DNA from: Herpetosiphon geysericola
Lineage (GTDB): Bacteria; Chloroflexota; Chloroflexia; Chloroflexales; Herpetosiphonaceae
Direction: 5' to 3'
Assembly (NCBI RefSeq): GCF_001306135.1
Contig: NZ_LGKP01000008.1
Span: forward strand, 62,001 to 126,000
DNA: 64,000 nt
Positions 24,406-34,168 of this stretch are shown piece after piece; positions within the stretch are counted from its first letter, which is position 1, and each line of letters opens with the position of its first letter. The position numbers and the translations under genes were made by a program. The notes below the pieces were generated by a model, which had not been told where the DNA came from, did not search any database, and saw nothing but the letters and a program-made list of their open reading frames with translations.

Positions 24406-25680
24406 TCAATTGTGTTGTTCAATCGTAGCATAATCGGCATTGGTTGGTGGGGTATGGGCAGCAATCATGGCTGCCATACCGAGGCAAAGGGCCGAGAACA
24501 AAAAGGGTGTTGCTGGCCAACGGCTAAATAAGCTTGCGCCCAAGGGTGCCGCCACGGTTGCGGTTAAAGCGCCAGCAATCCCATAGATTGCTAGGGCCGT
24601 TCCGCGTTGTTGTGGTATCACACTTTCTGCAAGTAGGGCTTCCAAAGCAGGAACATAACAGCTCCATGCCAAGGCTTCACAAGCCCATAAGATGGCGGTT
24701 ATTGCCAGCTGTGGGCTGATGGGAAGTGCTAGGTAAATCAGCATACTTGCTCCAAGCCCAAGCCTCGCAGCCCGCCGATAGCCAATTCGATCAGCAACGC
24801 GCCCAAGGCGTGCAGGAAAAAGCGCATAAATAATGCCTGGCACAATATAGGCTACAGCCACCGCCGCTACACTTGCCCCGAAACGATAAGTCAATAACGG
24901 CACGGTCATTGGAATCGAGGCACTATATGCCGCGCTAATGCAGCTTTGGGCTAGCAAAAGGTTGCGGATGCTTGGCTGACCTAACACACTGCGCCATGGT
25001 GGTTCTATTGTACCGCGTTTTGGCACAAGCGCATGGGGCCATGAGCGTAGACTGAAGATTCCTGCCAAAACCACGCTGCTGCTAAAGACGCTATATAGGC
25101 CATGAAACAGGGCTGTGCGCGGAATTGGGGTGGGCAACTGGCTTACGATTGGATTGAGCCAGCTGAATTGGAGTAATTGCTGGCGCGTCTCCAAATCCCA
25201 ACCAATAAAGCCAATTCCCGCAATAATTGAGCCGATAATCGTGGCAATCGAACTGGCCATGGTTAGCCTGCCATAGCCCGACCCCCGTTGGCCGGGGCTG
25301 GTTAGTTGGGCAATCAGCAAGCTTAAACAGATGGTCGAGCCTGCCCGACCCATGGCTAAAAGCGCTTGGCCAGGCAATAACCATGCGCTGCTCGGGGCAA
25401 AACTCCAAAGTGCAAAGCCGCTAGCCAACGCCAGCAAACTGACCCGCAACAACAGCCGAATGATCCCACGATCGGCGAGCCAACCTAAGCTTAGCCTAGC
25501 TAAAACGCCAAATGCAGCGCCCAAGCCAACCAAATTGCCAATAACTTGCGGCGAGCCACCCAAGGCTTGCACATACAAGGGCAGCAAAAAATCGCCAACG
25601 CCAACATGCAACGAGATGAGCAGTTTGATGATTAATGGCCAGCGTAAGGCCTGAGCAGGCTGCTGATTATGCGTGCTCAT
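24406..25680 (-). CDS. Major facilitator superfamily transporter
   Basis: A 424-residue transporter with about 12 membrane helices. The inter-helix motif RLSLGWLADRG is the MFS motif A (loop 2-3), repeated in weaker form as ARLGRVADRIG (loop 8-9), as expected for the two-fold fold. Both halves are complete. Drug- or sugar-efflux families share these features, so the substrate cannot be named. The start overlaps the upstream membrane protein by 14 bases, which implies translational coupling. Confidence 0.88.
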   Translation of the reverse strand: MSTHNQQPAQALRWPLIIKLLISLHVGVGDFLLPLYVQALGGSPQVIGNLVGLGAAFGVLARLSLGWLADRGIIRLLLRVSLLALASGFALWSFAPSSAWLLPGQALLAMGRAGSTICLSLLIAQLTSPGQRGSGYGRLTMASSIATIIGSIIAGIGFIGWDLETRQQLLQFSWLNPIVSQLPTPIPRTALFHGLYSVFSSSVVLAGIFSLRSWPHALVPKRGTIEPPWRSVLGQPSIRNLLLAQSCISAAYSASIPMTVPLLTYRFGASVAAVAVAYIVPGIIYALFPARLGRVADRIGYRRAARLGLGASMLIYLALPISPQLAITAILWACEALAWSCYVPALEALLAESVIPQQRGTALAIYGIAGALTATVAAPLGASLFSRWPATPFLFSALCLGMAAMIAAHTPPTNADYATIEQHN

Positions 25681-25999
25681 CAGGCTCAGACGCGGCGACT
25701 GGCTCGTCGGGCTGGAAGGCCCACCAAATTTGCATTGCCAAATACGATGTCGTAATTAACACTAGCCCGCTGCCAAGCGTAACCCCAATTACCAAGCTCC
25801 CAAGTTCTTCGATTGGCCATGGTGAAAACCAGGCAACCAAAAGGGTTAAGCCCAGCATCAAGCTCGGAATTACCAGCATTAAGCAGATTTGCCAAACAGG
25901 CCGCAAACGTTGCCACCAGCGCCAGCCCCCAAAAAAACCAATTATGATGAGCAGACATGCTGCAATTGCTGCTCCAATGCTAATTACAAACCAATTCAC
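25667..25999 (-). CDS. Small membrane protein, unknown function
   Basis: A 110-residue protein starting with GTG (GAGG upstream) and containing three hydrophobic segments (~4-22, ~37-57, ~68-90) with a Trp/Arg-rich loop (GGWRWWQRLRP) between the first two and an acidic C-terminus. No family is recognised. It starts 11 bases after the ftsW/rodA-like stop codon and overlaps the start of the MFS gene. Confidence 0.7.
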   Translation of the reverse strand: MNWFVISIGAAIAACLLIIIGFFGGWRWWQRLRPVWQICLMLVIPSLMLGLTLLVAWFSPWPIEELGSLVIGVTLGSGLVLITTSYLAMQIWWAFQPDEPVAASEPDEHA

Positions 26000-26010
26000 G
26001 CTGGCCTCGC

Positions 26011-27402
26011 TTAGGTTTGCTTCTGAGTTGTGGTGGAAATGCGCAAAAGCAAGCCAACAATCACAAAGTTCATCACAACCGACGAACCACCATAGGAGAT
26101 AAACGGCAGGGTAATCCCGGTCAGGGGAATGACGCGCAAGTTACCACCAATAATAATTAATGCTTGCACTGCCAAAATCGTGGTCAGGCCAACCGCCAGC
26201 AATTGTTCAAAGCCGCGAAAACGGCCTGGAATAGATAAGGCGATGTGATAGCCACGATAAATCATCAGCACATACACAATCAAGATGCCAATTGTCCCCA
26301 TCAGGCCTAACTCTTCGGCGATGCCAGTATAGGCAAAGTCGGTATGCACCGCTGGCACATAATAGGGCGCGCCCAAGCCAAGCCCACTGCCAGTGACCCC
26401 GCCCGCCGAAAGAGCATATTGGGATTGCACAATCTGATAGCCCAAACGCGCAGCATCCGACCAAGGATCAAGCCAAATCGCCACCCGCTCTTGGACTTTG
26501 CCAATGTATTGGTACATAACATATGAGCCAATCGCGAATGCGCCAAAACTTGCCCCAACATACCAGCCATTGCCCGTTGCCACATACAACATTGCGATGA
26601 AGATGCCGAACAACAACAAGGCAGCGCCCAAGTCGCTTTGCTTGACAATCAAGGCCATACACAAGGCCCAAATGCCGCCCATCGGCACTAGATAAGGCAA
26701 TGGCGGCAGGGTTATGCGCCCAAGCCGATAGCCATGATTTACCACCTCGCGGTGTTCGATCAGATACGAGGCCAAAAACACCACTAAGATGATTTTTAGC
26801 AGCTCTGCTGGCTGAAACAAAAAGCCACCAGGCAAGCGAAACCACACTTTAACTCCGCTATTGTTGGGGTCAACGCCGATGATAAAGGTCAAGACCATCA
26901 AGCCAACGCCCAGCAGCATCCACGTCCAGCGGTGATTTTTGAGCCATTCCATCATGCCCGTTCGAAATAGCCGAATAAAGATCCAGCGATCCCAATCGAC
27001 AAAGACCATGAGCACGAGCAAAATTACCCCAATGGTCACAAACGCCGATTGTTTGGCTGCAACGTCGCCATAAATGTCTTTATCGAGGGTTGGCGCAACC
27101 CGTGCCGTAAACAGCAAACCCAAGCCCGAAAGCACCGCTACCAAGGGCAGCAAAATTTGGTCGGCATTGGGGTTGCGATACGAAAGCCCAGCGCTGACCA
27201 CCAAATACAGCAGCAGCGGCAACGACGATGGCCATAGCACGCTAAACAACGATTGCAACGAGCCAACATCGGCCTCTAAACGGCGTTGGCCTGTGGCAAA
27301 CACCATCATGTAGCCAGCGGCAAACAATAGCAGCACGGTTATGAGCAGCTGAACTTCAACTAAGCGCACGCGCCGCAAGTTGCGCAGCATATCACGCACC
27401 AT
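26011..27402 (-). CDS. FtsW/RodA/SpoVE-family peptidoglycan polymerase
   Basis: A 463-residue SEDS protein, the glycosyltransferase that polymerises lipid II into glycan strands together with a partner class B PBP. About ten or more membrane helices are present. The family signatures are KQSDLGAALLLFGIFIAMLY, VHTDFAYTGIAEELGLMG and PLTGITLPFISYGGSS. An N-terminal extension of several hydrophobic segments (~15-110) precedes the SEDS core and is longer than in E. coli FtsW. Whether it serves division (FtsW) or elongation (RodA) cannot be decided; no PBP gene adjoins. GGAGGG precedes the ATG. Confidence 0.9.
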   Translation of the reverse strand: MVRDMLRNLRRVRLVEVQLLITVLLLFAAGYMMVFATGQRRLEADVGSLQSLFSVLWPSSLPLLLYLVVSAGLSYRNPNADQILLPLVAVLSGLGLLFTARVAPTLDKDIYGDVAAKQSAFVTIGVILLVLMVFVDWDRWIFIRLFRTGMMEWLKNHRWTWMLLGVGLMVLTFIIGVDPNNSGVKVWFRLPGGFLFQPAELLKIILVVFLASYLIEHREVVNHGYRLGRITLPPLPYLVPMGGIWALCMALIVKQSDLGAALLLFGIFIAMLYVATGNGWYVGASFGAFAIGSYVMYQYIGKVQERVAIWLDPWSDAARLGYQIVQSQYALSAGGVTGSGLGLGAPYYVPAVHTDFAYTGIAEELGLMGTIGILIVYVLMIYRGYHIALSIPGRFRGFEQLLAVGLTTILAVQALIIIGGNLRVIPLTGITLPFISYGGSSVVMNFVIVGLLLRISTTTQKQT

Positions 27403-27434
27403 ATCAGGCCCTCCAAATGCACCAAACTTGAGCT

Positions 27435-27443
27435 ATTGTAGCA
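27435..27443 (-). promoter_or_regulatory. Extended -10 promoter of the ftsW/rodA-like operon
   Basis: TGCTACAAT on the minus strand, 33 bases before the ATG and immediately after the stop codon of the giant kinase gene, so the two units can be expressed apart. Confidence 0.55.
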
Positions 27444-27448
27444 CAGCC

Positions 27449-30400
27449 CTAGGCCATCATAACCCGATCGCGTCCGGTTTCTTTGGCAATGTAAAGCCCA
27501 CGATCTGCCCGATCAAGCAGGCTGGCCACTGAGGTATCATCTTTGCTCAACCCAGTCACACCAATGCTGACCGTCAAGCGAATGTTGGCTTGTTCATGCT
27601 GAATCTGATGGCGACCAATGGCCAAGCGTAAACGCTCAGCGATGGTTACTGCTGCTGATAGATCGGTATCTGGCAGTAAAATTGCAAATTCCTCACCGCC
27701 ATAGCGCCCAAGCAGATCGGTGGGTCGTAGGTTGGCACGGCAAATATCGGCCACCGTGCGCAAGACCAAATCACCAACCGAGTGTCCATAGCTGTCGTTG
27801 ACCCGTTTGAAATGATCAACGTCGAGCATCATCGCTGCCAGTGGATGATCGCTGCTGCTCGTCAATACCCATTGGCGTTCTGCCAACTCAAAGAAATGGC
27901 GGCGGTTACTCACTTGAGTCAGCGAATCGGTAATTGCCAGCCGTTGGACTTGGCCAAATAATTGGGCATTGGCAATTGCGACTGCTGCCTGCGAGGCAAA
28001 CGTCATCCCCAATTCTGCTTCGTGCTCGGAAATGGCGTTTGGCTCATCGCGATCGATTGCCATAAAGCCAATAATTTCGCCGCGTGCCAGCAATGGTAAG
28101 CCCAACCACGAGCGGGCTGGATGCTCGCCATAGCCTTTGAAGCGTGAATCTTTGGCTATATCATTGACAATCAAGGGCTGGCGAATCGTTGCTAGCTCAG
28201 TGAACAATGCATCAGCGCTGCTTAAAATTTTTGTGCCGCGTGCCCACAAGGTTGGGCTAGGGCTTTCAACTTGTTCAAATTTGAGATACTCGTCGTCGCA
28301 GAGGGCAATGCACGCGCCATAGTAGGGCAACAATGAATTGAGCTGATTCAAGACATATTTTAAAACATCGGCCAAATCGAGGGTTGCATTCAATACGGTT
28401 GAAAGTTGGCGTAAATGTTCAGCCAAGCGGCGTTGCTCGCGTTCAGCCCTAATATGCATTTCAAGCTGAGTTGTGCGCGATTTCTCCAAGCCAAGCGCAA
28501 TATGGGTGGTTACTGCGCGCAGAATAATTTCATCTTCTTGCGAGAAAAAGCCCCATGCCAAACGATTATCAAGGTAGACCACGCCCAAAAATTGGCCATC
28601 GAGCATCAACGGCGCTGCCAAAACGCTGCGTAAATTGTGGGCCGTAACACTCTCGCTGCTGATTATCAAGCCATCATCGGCTCCGCTAACAATGACCGGT
28701 TTTTGGGTAATGCGCACTTGTTCAAGCACGGTTCGGCTGTAGCCTTGTAAGCCCTCGCTCAGCTGATTGCTGGCTGCATCACGCGCTGCCCGCAACTGCA
28801 ACTCATCGTTTTCGAGCAAAAACAGAAAAGCCCGCTCAGCCCCTAAAATCCGAATCACCGAATCAAGCGCGGTTTGAGCTTGCTCAGCGAGATCGTAGCT
28901 TTGGGCCCAGGCCAAACTCACCGAAAGCAGCGCATCCAACAGGCGTTGCATGCGATTATCATCAGGTCGGAGGCCTTCTTCGCTGATGATGCTGGTCGTC
29001 GAATTCAGGCGCTCTGGATCGTCAAGTTGGAAGCTTTGGGCCACATGACGCATGCGCAAGACCCATTGATGATCAAAAGCAATTGTATAGGCGCGGCTGG
29101 CTTCGCGTTTGGCGGCTGCCATTTGTTGCTGCATGCTAAATAAATGGGCGCGAATTCGATGGGCCTCGTATAAAATCCATGGCGCATCGTGCAGATGGGC
29201 TAATTGTTCAGCTTGGCCTAAAAGGGTTAATGCTTGGGCAAAGCGTCCGTCGAAGCCATGGGCCGCTGCGACAATCACCAAGGCATGGCCGCGCAAAATT
29301 GGCGTTGTTGCAACGATTGAGGCTTGGCGGGCGGCAATTCGTAGGCGCCGTAAGGCAACCCGTTTGCGTTGCTGTAAAAATTGAGCAATCCGAATATAGC
29401 CTTGAATCATATAGACATAACGCGAATGAAATGGCATGAAGCGCGGGGTATTGCGCCGTTGGCGATTAAAATGGCGCAATAATTGGTCGTTTTGCTGGCC
29501 AGGATCGCCTTGCTCTAGGTTAACGATCATCTGCGAAGCATCAGCCAAATTTTGCCATGCCAACAACCATTGCTGGCGGCCTTTAATCTCGGGCACCGGG
29601 TAGCGTTGGGCTTCGGCGGTAAAGCCAAGGCTAATCAACAGCGGCGCAGCCCATAGTTTTAAAAACCAAGTTTGTTCATTTTGCTGATTATGTTGTTCGA
29701 AACGTTCAAAGGTTTCTTGCACCAATTGCCATGCTTCAAGCACATGGCCGCGCAAAAAGAGCAAGAGCACGCTATCCGCCACTGCATGGCCATAGGAGAG
29801 CGAATCGATTGTGGTGGAATGTTGCCGTAATGTTGAACGCAATAGACGTTCAGCCTGCACTTCAGCGCCAATAATATGGCTAATAAAGCCTTCGTACAAG
29901 CCAACCCGCGCTTGCAAAACTGGATCAGGGCTGGGCGTGTTGGCAATCGTTTTGGCCTTACTCAAGGCGCGTTTGGCGAGCCGATTTTGACCAGTCATCG
30001 CCCACATACTTGCATAATTGCTCAAGGCGCGCACTCGGGCTGGGCGGCTGCGCCCACGCCGTGCCCACAGCAACGAACGCAAAAACAAACTTACTAGCAC
30101 CAACATTTGGCTATTGAGGTAGGCATACATCCCAACTGTATCGTAAATTTCCAGCAAAATGATGATTCGTTGCTGTTGCGAAGCTGAGCTTGGGCGAATC
30201 CATGCGAAGCTACTGCCAAGCAAACGAGCAAGCGAACGCCCAATATCGCCAACCAAGCCAGTCAACGAGCGCTGCAAGGGTGGCTCACCCAAGGCTTGAA
30301 AAGCCTGATCAAAATAGCGCCAGATCTCACGTGGCTGTTGTTGCCAAGCATAAATATGGGCAATTGCGGTCAGCAAGCGCGCGCGCTGATCGGAATCGTT

Positions 30401-32773
30401 GGTTTCTTCAAGCGCTGCTTGCAGGTGAATCAAGGCAGTTTGGTTTTGGCCTAAGCGCAGGCAAAGCTGGGCAAATTGGGCATGTTGCTGTGGCTGAAAG
30501 GTCAGTGCTTGGCCTTGGGCAATCTGATAGGCCTGTTCAAAAAAATGATAGGCCTCATCGTAGGCATATTTTTCGAGCGCTACCTGGCCTGCGTTGCTCA
30601 AAATAGTAAAGCCACGGGCCAAAAATGCTGGATCGTGGCTTTTGGCGCGGGCATAATGATAGGCCAATTGATACATGGCCTCTGGCTCAAGCTGCTCGTG
30701 ATCAAGATTTTTGGCAATTTGGGCGTGCAACTGTTGTTGTTGCTCAGGTGCTATGCCTTCTAAAAACACCTGATAAATATTTTGATGGGCAAAATGATAA
30801 TGGCCCGAAGCGCTGCGTTCGATCAGATGGCTGCGGCCGCCAATCGTCAAGGCCTCGTCGACCTCGCTAGCTTCGCCGTGCCATAGTTCAAGCAGGCTAT
30901 TGCGTCGAAATTGAAAGCCCAGCACTGCCGCTAATTCGAGGATTGCCCGCACCTCAGGGCTAAGCTCGTCGATTCTGCCAAACACCAAGCGCACCACATG
31001 CGATGGCAGGGCCAGCTTGGTCAGGCTTTGATCATCAATCATCCAGCAACTATTGACCAAGCGCAACATGCCAGTATCCAACAAGGTTTGGATGTATTCG
31101 CGCAAGGCAAATGGACTGCCAACGCTGCGGGCCACAATTTCGTTGATAATCTGCTGATCGACGCTATAGCCGCCCAAATAGCTGGTAATAAATTGGGTTG
31201 CGGCCACATCGCTTAACGGCTGAAGCTGAATCAGTTGAATCGGAATTGGTTGATTGAGGGTCAGCCGTTCGTAGATTTGTTGGCCGTCGAGGCTGGCATT
31301 TAAGGAAATAATTAAACACAATGGAACTTGTTGAATTCGCCCAATAATCCTGCGCACTACATTAAAACTGGCATCGTCAATTGCTTGTAAATCGTCGATA
31401 AACCAAACCGCAGCTGGATGCACGCGCGTCATCCAGAGCAGCAAATTGGCCAGAATTGCATTAAAACGCTCATAATCAACGACGCCTTCTGGCTGTTTGG
31501 CTGAGGGCAAAATTGGCTGCAAATCGGGAAATGTGCGCACCATCAATGCTTGGTAGCCTTGCACCAATTGGCGGATTTGCTCCTCTGCATGGCGGCGCTG
31601 GCTTTCGGGCATTAATTCCAAATAGTGTAAATATTGCTCAAACGGGCTGCGCAACGCGCTATAGGGCAAGGCCGAATCTTTGACGCAGGTTGAGCCAAAG
31701 GTCAGGCCACCAAGCGAGCGTGCTCGATGCAGAATCTCGCGGCCTAATTGGCTTTTGCCCAAACCCATTGCGCCTTTGATAACAATCACGCTGCCATGGC
31801 CTTGGCGTGCGCTATTCCAGCCTTGGCGGAGCACTGCCAATTCTGCATCGCGGCCAATCAAATCGTTATCGTACAGCGCTCCAGTCCAGAGGTCGTCGGC
31901 GCCCAGCCGAATTGGCCGCCCAGCAGCGAGCATTAAATTTAAGCTATCAAGTTGATTAATATCCGAGAGCAAACCTTCGGCAGTTTGGTAGCGATCATCA
32001 GGATCTTTGGCCAATAAGCGGGCAATAATTTCGGCCAAAGCAGGCGAGACATGGCCCGCCAACGAACGCACATCAGGCGCTGGTACCAAGGCATGTTGGC
32101 GCATCAAATCGGCAATATTTGAGGAATTGAAGGGCGGCACGCCAACCAAGCATTCAAACAGCACAGAACCCAAGGCATATAAATCCGAGCGTGCATCGAC
32201 CGTGCGTTTGAGGTAGCCAGTTTGTTCAGGCGAGCTATAGCGCAGGGTGCCTAAAACGTGGGTTTGTTCTGGGTCGAGGCTATTGTGAATCGCAAAGCCA
32301 AAATCAATTAATTTAACTTCGCCTGAGGGCTGAATCAACATATTGCGCGGCTGAATATCGCGATGGGTGATGCCTTGGCGATGAACTGCGGCCAAGGCGC
32401 TCGCCAAATCTTTGGCCAAGCGAATGACCATGCTTTCAGGCAATGGCCCAAGCTCTACCAAATCAAGCAAGGTTTGGCCTTGGACCAACTCCATGATGAT
32501 ATACGGCATCTCATTATAGTGATCAACCTCGATCACTTCGGGCAAGCTAGGATGCCGCACAAGGGCCAAAGCGCTCGCCTCGCGACGAAATGCAGCAGCA
32601 GCCATGGTTGGCGATTGGGTTCCATTTAGGCGCGGGATTTTTAGGGCATAGGTCTGGCCATCGCGCACACAGCGATAGACGGTGCTATGTAAGCCCCGTC
32701 CAATCTCACCCAAGATGCGGACCTTGGGAATTGCAGGTAATTCTGATGTTGATGGCCATGTTGATTGTGTCAT
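27449..32773 (-). CDS. Ser/Thr kinase-AAA ATPase-GAF-GAF-GGDEF fusion
   Basis: A 1774-residue cytoplasmic protein. Residues ~18-275 are a Ser/Thr kinase domain (Gly loop GEIGRGLHSTVYR, Lys45 in YALK, HRD at 137-139, DFG at 157-159). The usual HRDxK Lys is Gln141 (HRDIQPRN). An AAA/STAND ATPase follows (~305-600; Walker A GAMGLGKS at 334-341, Walker B WFIDDLQ), then a long helical TPR-like region (~660-1150), two GAF domains (~1220-1380 and ~1420-1590) and a C-terminal GGDEF domain with an intact GGEEF site (from 1692) and an RxxD inhibitory site (1683-1686). Similar kinase-ATPase-GAF proteins of cyanobacteria end in a histidine kinase; here a diguanylate cyclase takes its place. The protein would link phosphorylation or ligand sensing to c-di-GMP synthesis. 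Confidence 0.92.
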   Translation of the reverse strand: MTQSTWPSTSELPAIPKVRILGEIGRGLHSTVYRCVRDGQTYALKIPRLNGTQSPTMAAAAFRREASALALVRHPSLPEVIEVDHYNEMPYIIMELVQGQTLLDLVELGPLPESMVIRLAKDLASALAAVHRQGITHRDIQPRNMLIQPSGEVKLIDFGFAIHNSLDPEQTHVLGTLRYSSPEQTGYLKRTVDARSDLYALGSVLFECLVGVPPFNSSNIADLMRQHALVPAPDVRSLAGHVSPALAEIIARLLAKDPDDRYQTAEGLLSDINQLDSLNLMLAAGRPIRLGADDLWTGALYDNDLIGRDAELAVLRQGWNSARQGHGSVIVIKGAMGLGKSQLGREILHRARSLGGLTFGSTCVKDSALPYSALRSPFEQYLHYLELMPESQRRHAEEQIRQLVQGYQALMVRTFPDLQPILPSAKQPEGVVDYERFNAILANLLLWMTRVHPAAVWFIDDLQAIDDASFNVVRRIIGRIQQVPLCLIISLNASLDGQQIYERLTLNQPIPIQLIQLQPLSDVAATQFITSYLGGYSVDQQIINEIVARSVGSPFALREYIQTLLDTGMLRLVNSCWMIDDQSLTKLALPSHVVRLVFGRIDELSPEVRAILELAAVLGFQFRRNSLLELWHGEASEVDEALTIGGRSHLIERSASGHYHFAHQNIYQVFLEGIAPEQQQQLHAQIAKNLDHEQLEPEAMYQLAYHYARAKSHDPAFLARGFTILSNAGQVALEKYAYDEAYHFFEQAYQIAQGQALTFQPQQHAQFAQLCLRLGQNQTALIHLQAALEETNDSDQRARLLTAIAHIYAWQQQPREIWRYFDQAFQALGEPPLQRSLTGLVGDIGRSLARLLGSSFAWIRPSSASQQQRIIILLEIYDTVGMYAYLNSQMLVLVSLFLRSLLWARRGRSRPARVRALSNYASMWAMTGQNRLAKRALSKAKTIANTPSPDPVLQARVGLYEGFISHIIGAEVQAERLLRSTLRQHSTTIDSLSYGHAVADSVLLLFLRGHVLEAWQLVQETFERFEQHNQQNEQTWFLKLWAAPLLISLGFTAEAQRYPVPEIKGRQQWLLAWQNLADASQMIVNLEQGDPGQQNDQLLRHFNRQRRNTPRFMPFHSRYVYMIQGYIRIAQFLQQRKRVALRRLRIAARQASIVATTPILRGHALVIVAAAHGFDGRFAQALTLLGQAEQLAHLHDAPWILYEAHRIRAHLFSMQQQMAAAKREASRAYTIAFDHQWVLRMRHVAQSFQLDDPERLNSTTSIISEEGLRPDDNRMQRLLDALLSVSLAWAQSYDLAEQAQTALDSVIRILGAERAFLFLLENDELQLRAARDAASNQLSEGLQGYSRTVLEQVRITQKPVIVSGADDGLIISSESVTAHNLRSVLAAPLMLDGQFLGVVYLDNRLAWGFFSQEDEIILRAVTTHIALGLEKSRTTQLEMHIRAEREQRRLAEHLRQLSTVLNATLDLADVLKYVLNQLNSLLPYYGACIALCDDEYLKFEQVESPSPTLWARGTKILSSADALFTELATIRQPLIVNDIAKDSRFKGYGEHPARSWLGLPLLARGEIIGFMAIDRDEPNAISEHEAELGMTFASQAAVAIANAQLFGQVQRLAITDSLTQVSNRRHFFELAERQWVLTSSSDHPLAAMMLDVDHFKRVNDSYGHSVGDLVLRTVADICRANLRPTDLLGRYGGEEFAILLPDTDLSAAVTIAERLRLAIGRHQIQHEQANIRLTVSIGVTGLSKDDTSVASLLDRADRGLYIAKETGRDRVMMA

Positions 32774-32852
32774 ATGGATTCGAGAATGCCAAACAGTGGA
32801 TCACACCATGCCACAGCTACCTACCATTGTTCATTCGCATTGGCTGAGATGC

Positions 32853-32861
32853 AGTGTACCA
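32853..32861 (-). promoter_or_regulatory. Possible extended -10 promoter of the giant kinase gene
   Basis: TGGTACACT on the minus strand, 79 bases before the ATG at 32773. No strong -35 is seen. Confidence 0.35.
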
Positions 32862-32906
32862 TGAAGCCCAATTAAATGAGGGTTCTTGATTGTTAAGCTG
32901 TGGCTA

Positions 32907-32937
32907 GCTGGCGATCATGCAACGCATAATCGCCAGC
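32907..32937 (-). terminator. Hairpin after the isocitrate dehydrogenase gene
   Basis: GCTGGCGAT (32907-32915) pairs with ATCGCCAGC (32929-32937), 11 bases beyond the stop codon at 32948. The minus-strand tail lacks a T-tract. Confidence 0.45.
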
Positions 32938-32947
32938 CAAAGCTCAC

Positions 32948-34033
32948 TTAGGCTTGCAATTTTGCGATAATTGCATCGGCCATTTCGGCAGTCCCAACGG
33001 CGGTTGGGTCATTGCGATCATCTTTCAAGTCGTAGGTAACATCCTTGCCTTCAGCAATGATCGATGCTACCGCAGCATTGAGCCGATCAGCAGCTTCAGT
33101 TTCGCCCAAGTGGCGCAACATCAACTCACCAGAGAGAATCAAGGCCGTTGGATTGACTTTGTTGAGGTTTTTGTATTTTGGTGCTGAGCCGTGGGTTGCT
33201 TCGAAGACTGCACCATGTTCGCCGATGTTGCCGCCAGGCGCAACGCCTAAGCCGCCAACCATGCCAGCGCACAAATCGCTCAAAATATCGCCATACAAGT
33301 TTGGCAACACCAGCACATCGTAGAGTTCTGGTTTTTGCACCAACTGCATACACATATTATCGACAATCCGATCATCGAACTCGATATCAGGATAGTCTTT
33401 GGCAACTTCGCGGGCCACTTCCAAGAACAGCCCATCGCTGAACTTCATAATATTGGCTTTGTGGACTGCGGTCACTTTTTTGCGATTGTTGCTACGTGCA
33501 TATTCAAAGGCAAAGCGCACAATCCGCTCTGAGCCTGGCACTGACATTGGCTTAATCGAGATCCCGCCTGGCTCTTTGATCAAGGCATTTGGGCGTTTTT
33601 GCAGCAGCCAGTTGCGCAATTCGGCAACTTCTTCCGTGCCGCGCTCAAACTCAATCCCTGCGTAGAGATCTTCGGTATTTTCGCGCACAACCACCAAATC
33701 GATATTCTCGAAGCGTGAGCGCACGCCAGGGTAGGAACGACATGGCCGCACACAGGCATAGAGGTCGAGTTCTTTGCGAATCGCCACATTGACTGAGCGG
33801 AACCCTGTGCCAACGGGGGTGGTAATCGGCGCTTTTAACGCCACTTTGGTTGAACGAATTGATTCGAGCACAGAATCGGGCAATGGAGTGCCTAGTTGCT
33901 CCATCACATCGACCCCTGCATCCTGAATATCCCAATCAAAAGCCACGCCTGTAGCTTCTAAGACCCGGCGTGTAGCTTCGGCAAGTTCTGGTCCTGTTCC
34001 GTCACCACGAATCAAGGTAACCCGATGAGCCAT
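32948..34033 (-). CDS. icd: Isocitrate/isopropylmalate dehydrogenase family, probably isocitrate dehydrogenase
   Basis: A 361-residue beta-decarboxylating dehydrogenase. The substrate segment [18 protein letters not shown], the catalytic Tyr in [11 protein letters not shown] and Lys in AVHKANIMK, and the metal Asp motif [10 protein letters not shown] fit isocitrate dehydrogenase of the TCA cycle. The cofactor loop [16 protein letters not shown] carries the Lys-Tyr pair that in E. coli isocitrate dehydrogenase contacts the NADP phosphate; NAD enzymes usually have Asp-Ile here. The length, however, is that of the shorter NAD-type enzymes. The ATG at 34033 is chosen for AAAGGATC upstream. Homoisocitrate or isopropylmalate activity is less likely from the SVNVAIR segment. 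Confidence 0.85.
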   Translation of the reverse strand: MAHRVTLIRGDGTGPELAEATRRVLEATGVAFDWDIQDAGVDVMEQLGTPLPDSVLESIRSTKVALKAPITTPVGTGFRSVNVAIRKELDLYACVRPCRSYPGVRSRFENIDLVVVRENTEDLYAGIEFERGTEEVAELRNWLLQKRPNALIKEPGGISIKPMSVPGSERIVRFAFEYARSNNRKKVTAVHKANIMKFSDGLFLEVAREVAKDYPDIEFDDRIVDNMCMQLVQKPELYDVLVLPNLYGDILSDLCAGMVGGLGVAPGGNIGEHGAVFEATHGSAPKYKNLNKVNPTALILSGELMLRHLGETEAADRLNAAVASIIAEGKDVTYDLKDDRNDPTAVGTAEMADAIIAKLQA

Positions 34034-34069
34034 TGATTGATCCTTTCGATTCAAAAGCCCCTGCATTTT

Positions 34070-34098
34070 TACGGTCGAACCGTAGGAGCATTATAGCA
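34070..34098 (-). promoter_or_regulatory. Promoter and start-site palindrome of the isocitrate dehydrogenase gene
   Basis: TGCTATAAT on the minus strand (34098-34090) is an extended -10, with TTGTCG 18 bases upstream. Five bases after it lies the palindrome TACGGT-TCG-ACCGTA (34084-34070), which covers the expected start site and could be an operator or a 5' hairpin. Confidence 0.6.
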
Positions 34099-34117
34099 TC
34101 CTGCGGCCTGTAGCGAC

Positions 34118-34147
34118 AAAAAAAGAGATGAGCAGTTGCTCATCTCT
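34118..34147 (-). terminator. Intrinsic terminator of the secreted repeat protein gene
   Basis: On the minus strand AGAGATGAGC pairs with GCTCATCTCT (loop of 4), followed by a run of seven T. It lies 21 bases beyond the stop codon at 34169. Confidence 0.92.
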
Positions 34148-34168
34148 TGATAATCAGCCAAAAGTAGC

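Noticed and set aside
34070-34084. A link between the TACGGTTCGACCGTA palindrome and the CGGTCGAACG at 35520
   Set aside because: The second site lies inside a coding region and matches only in part; probably chance.
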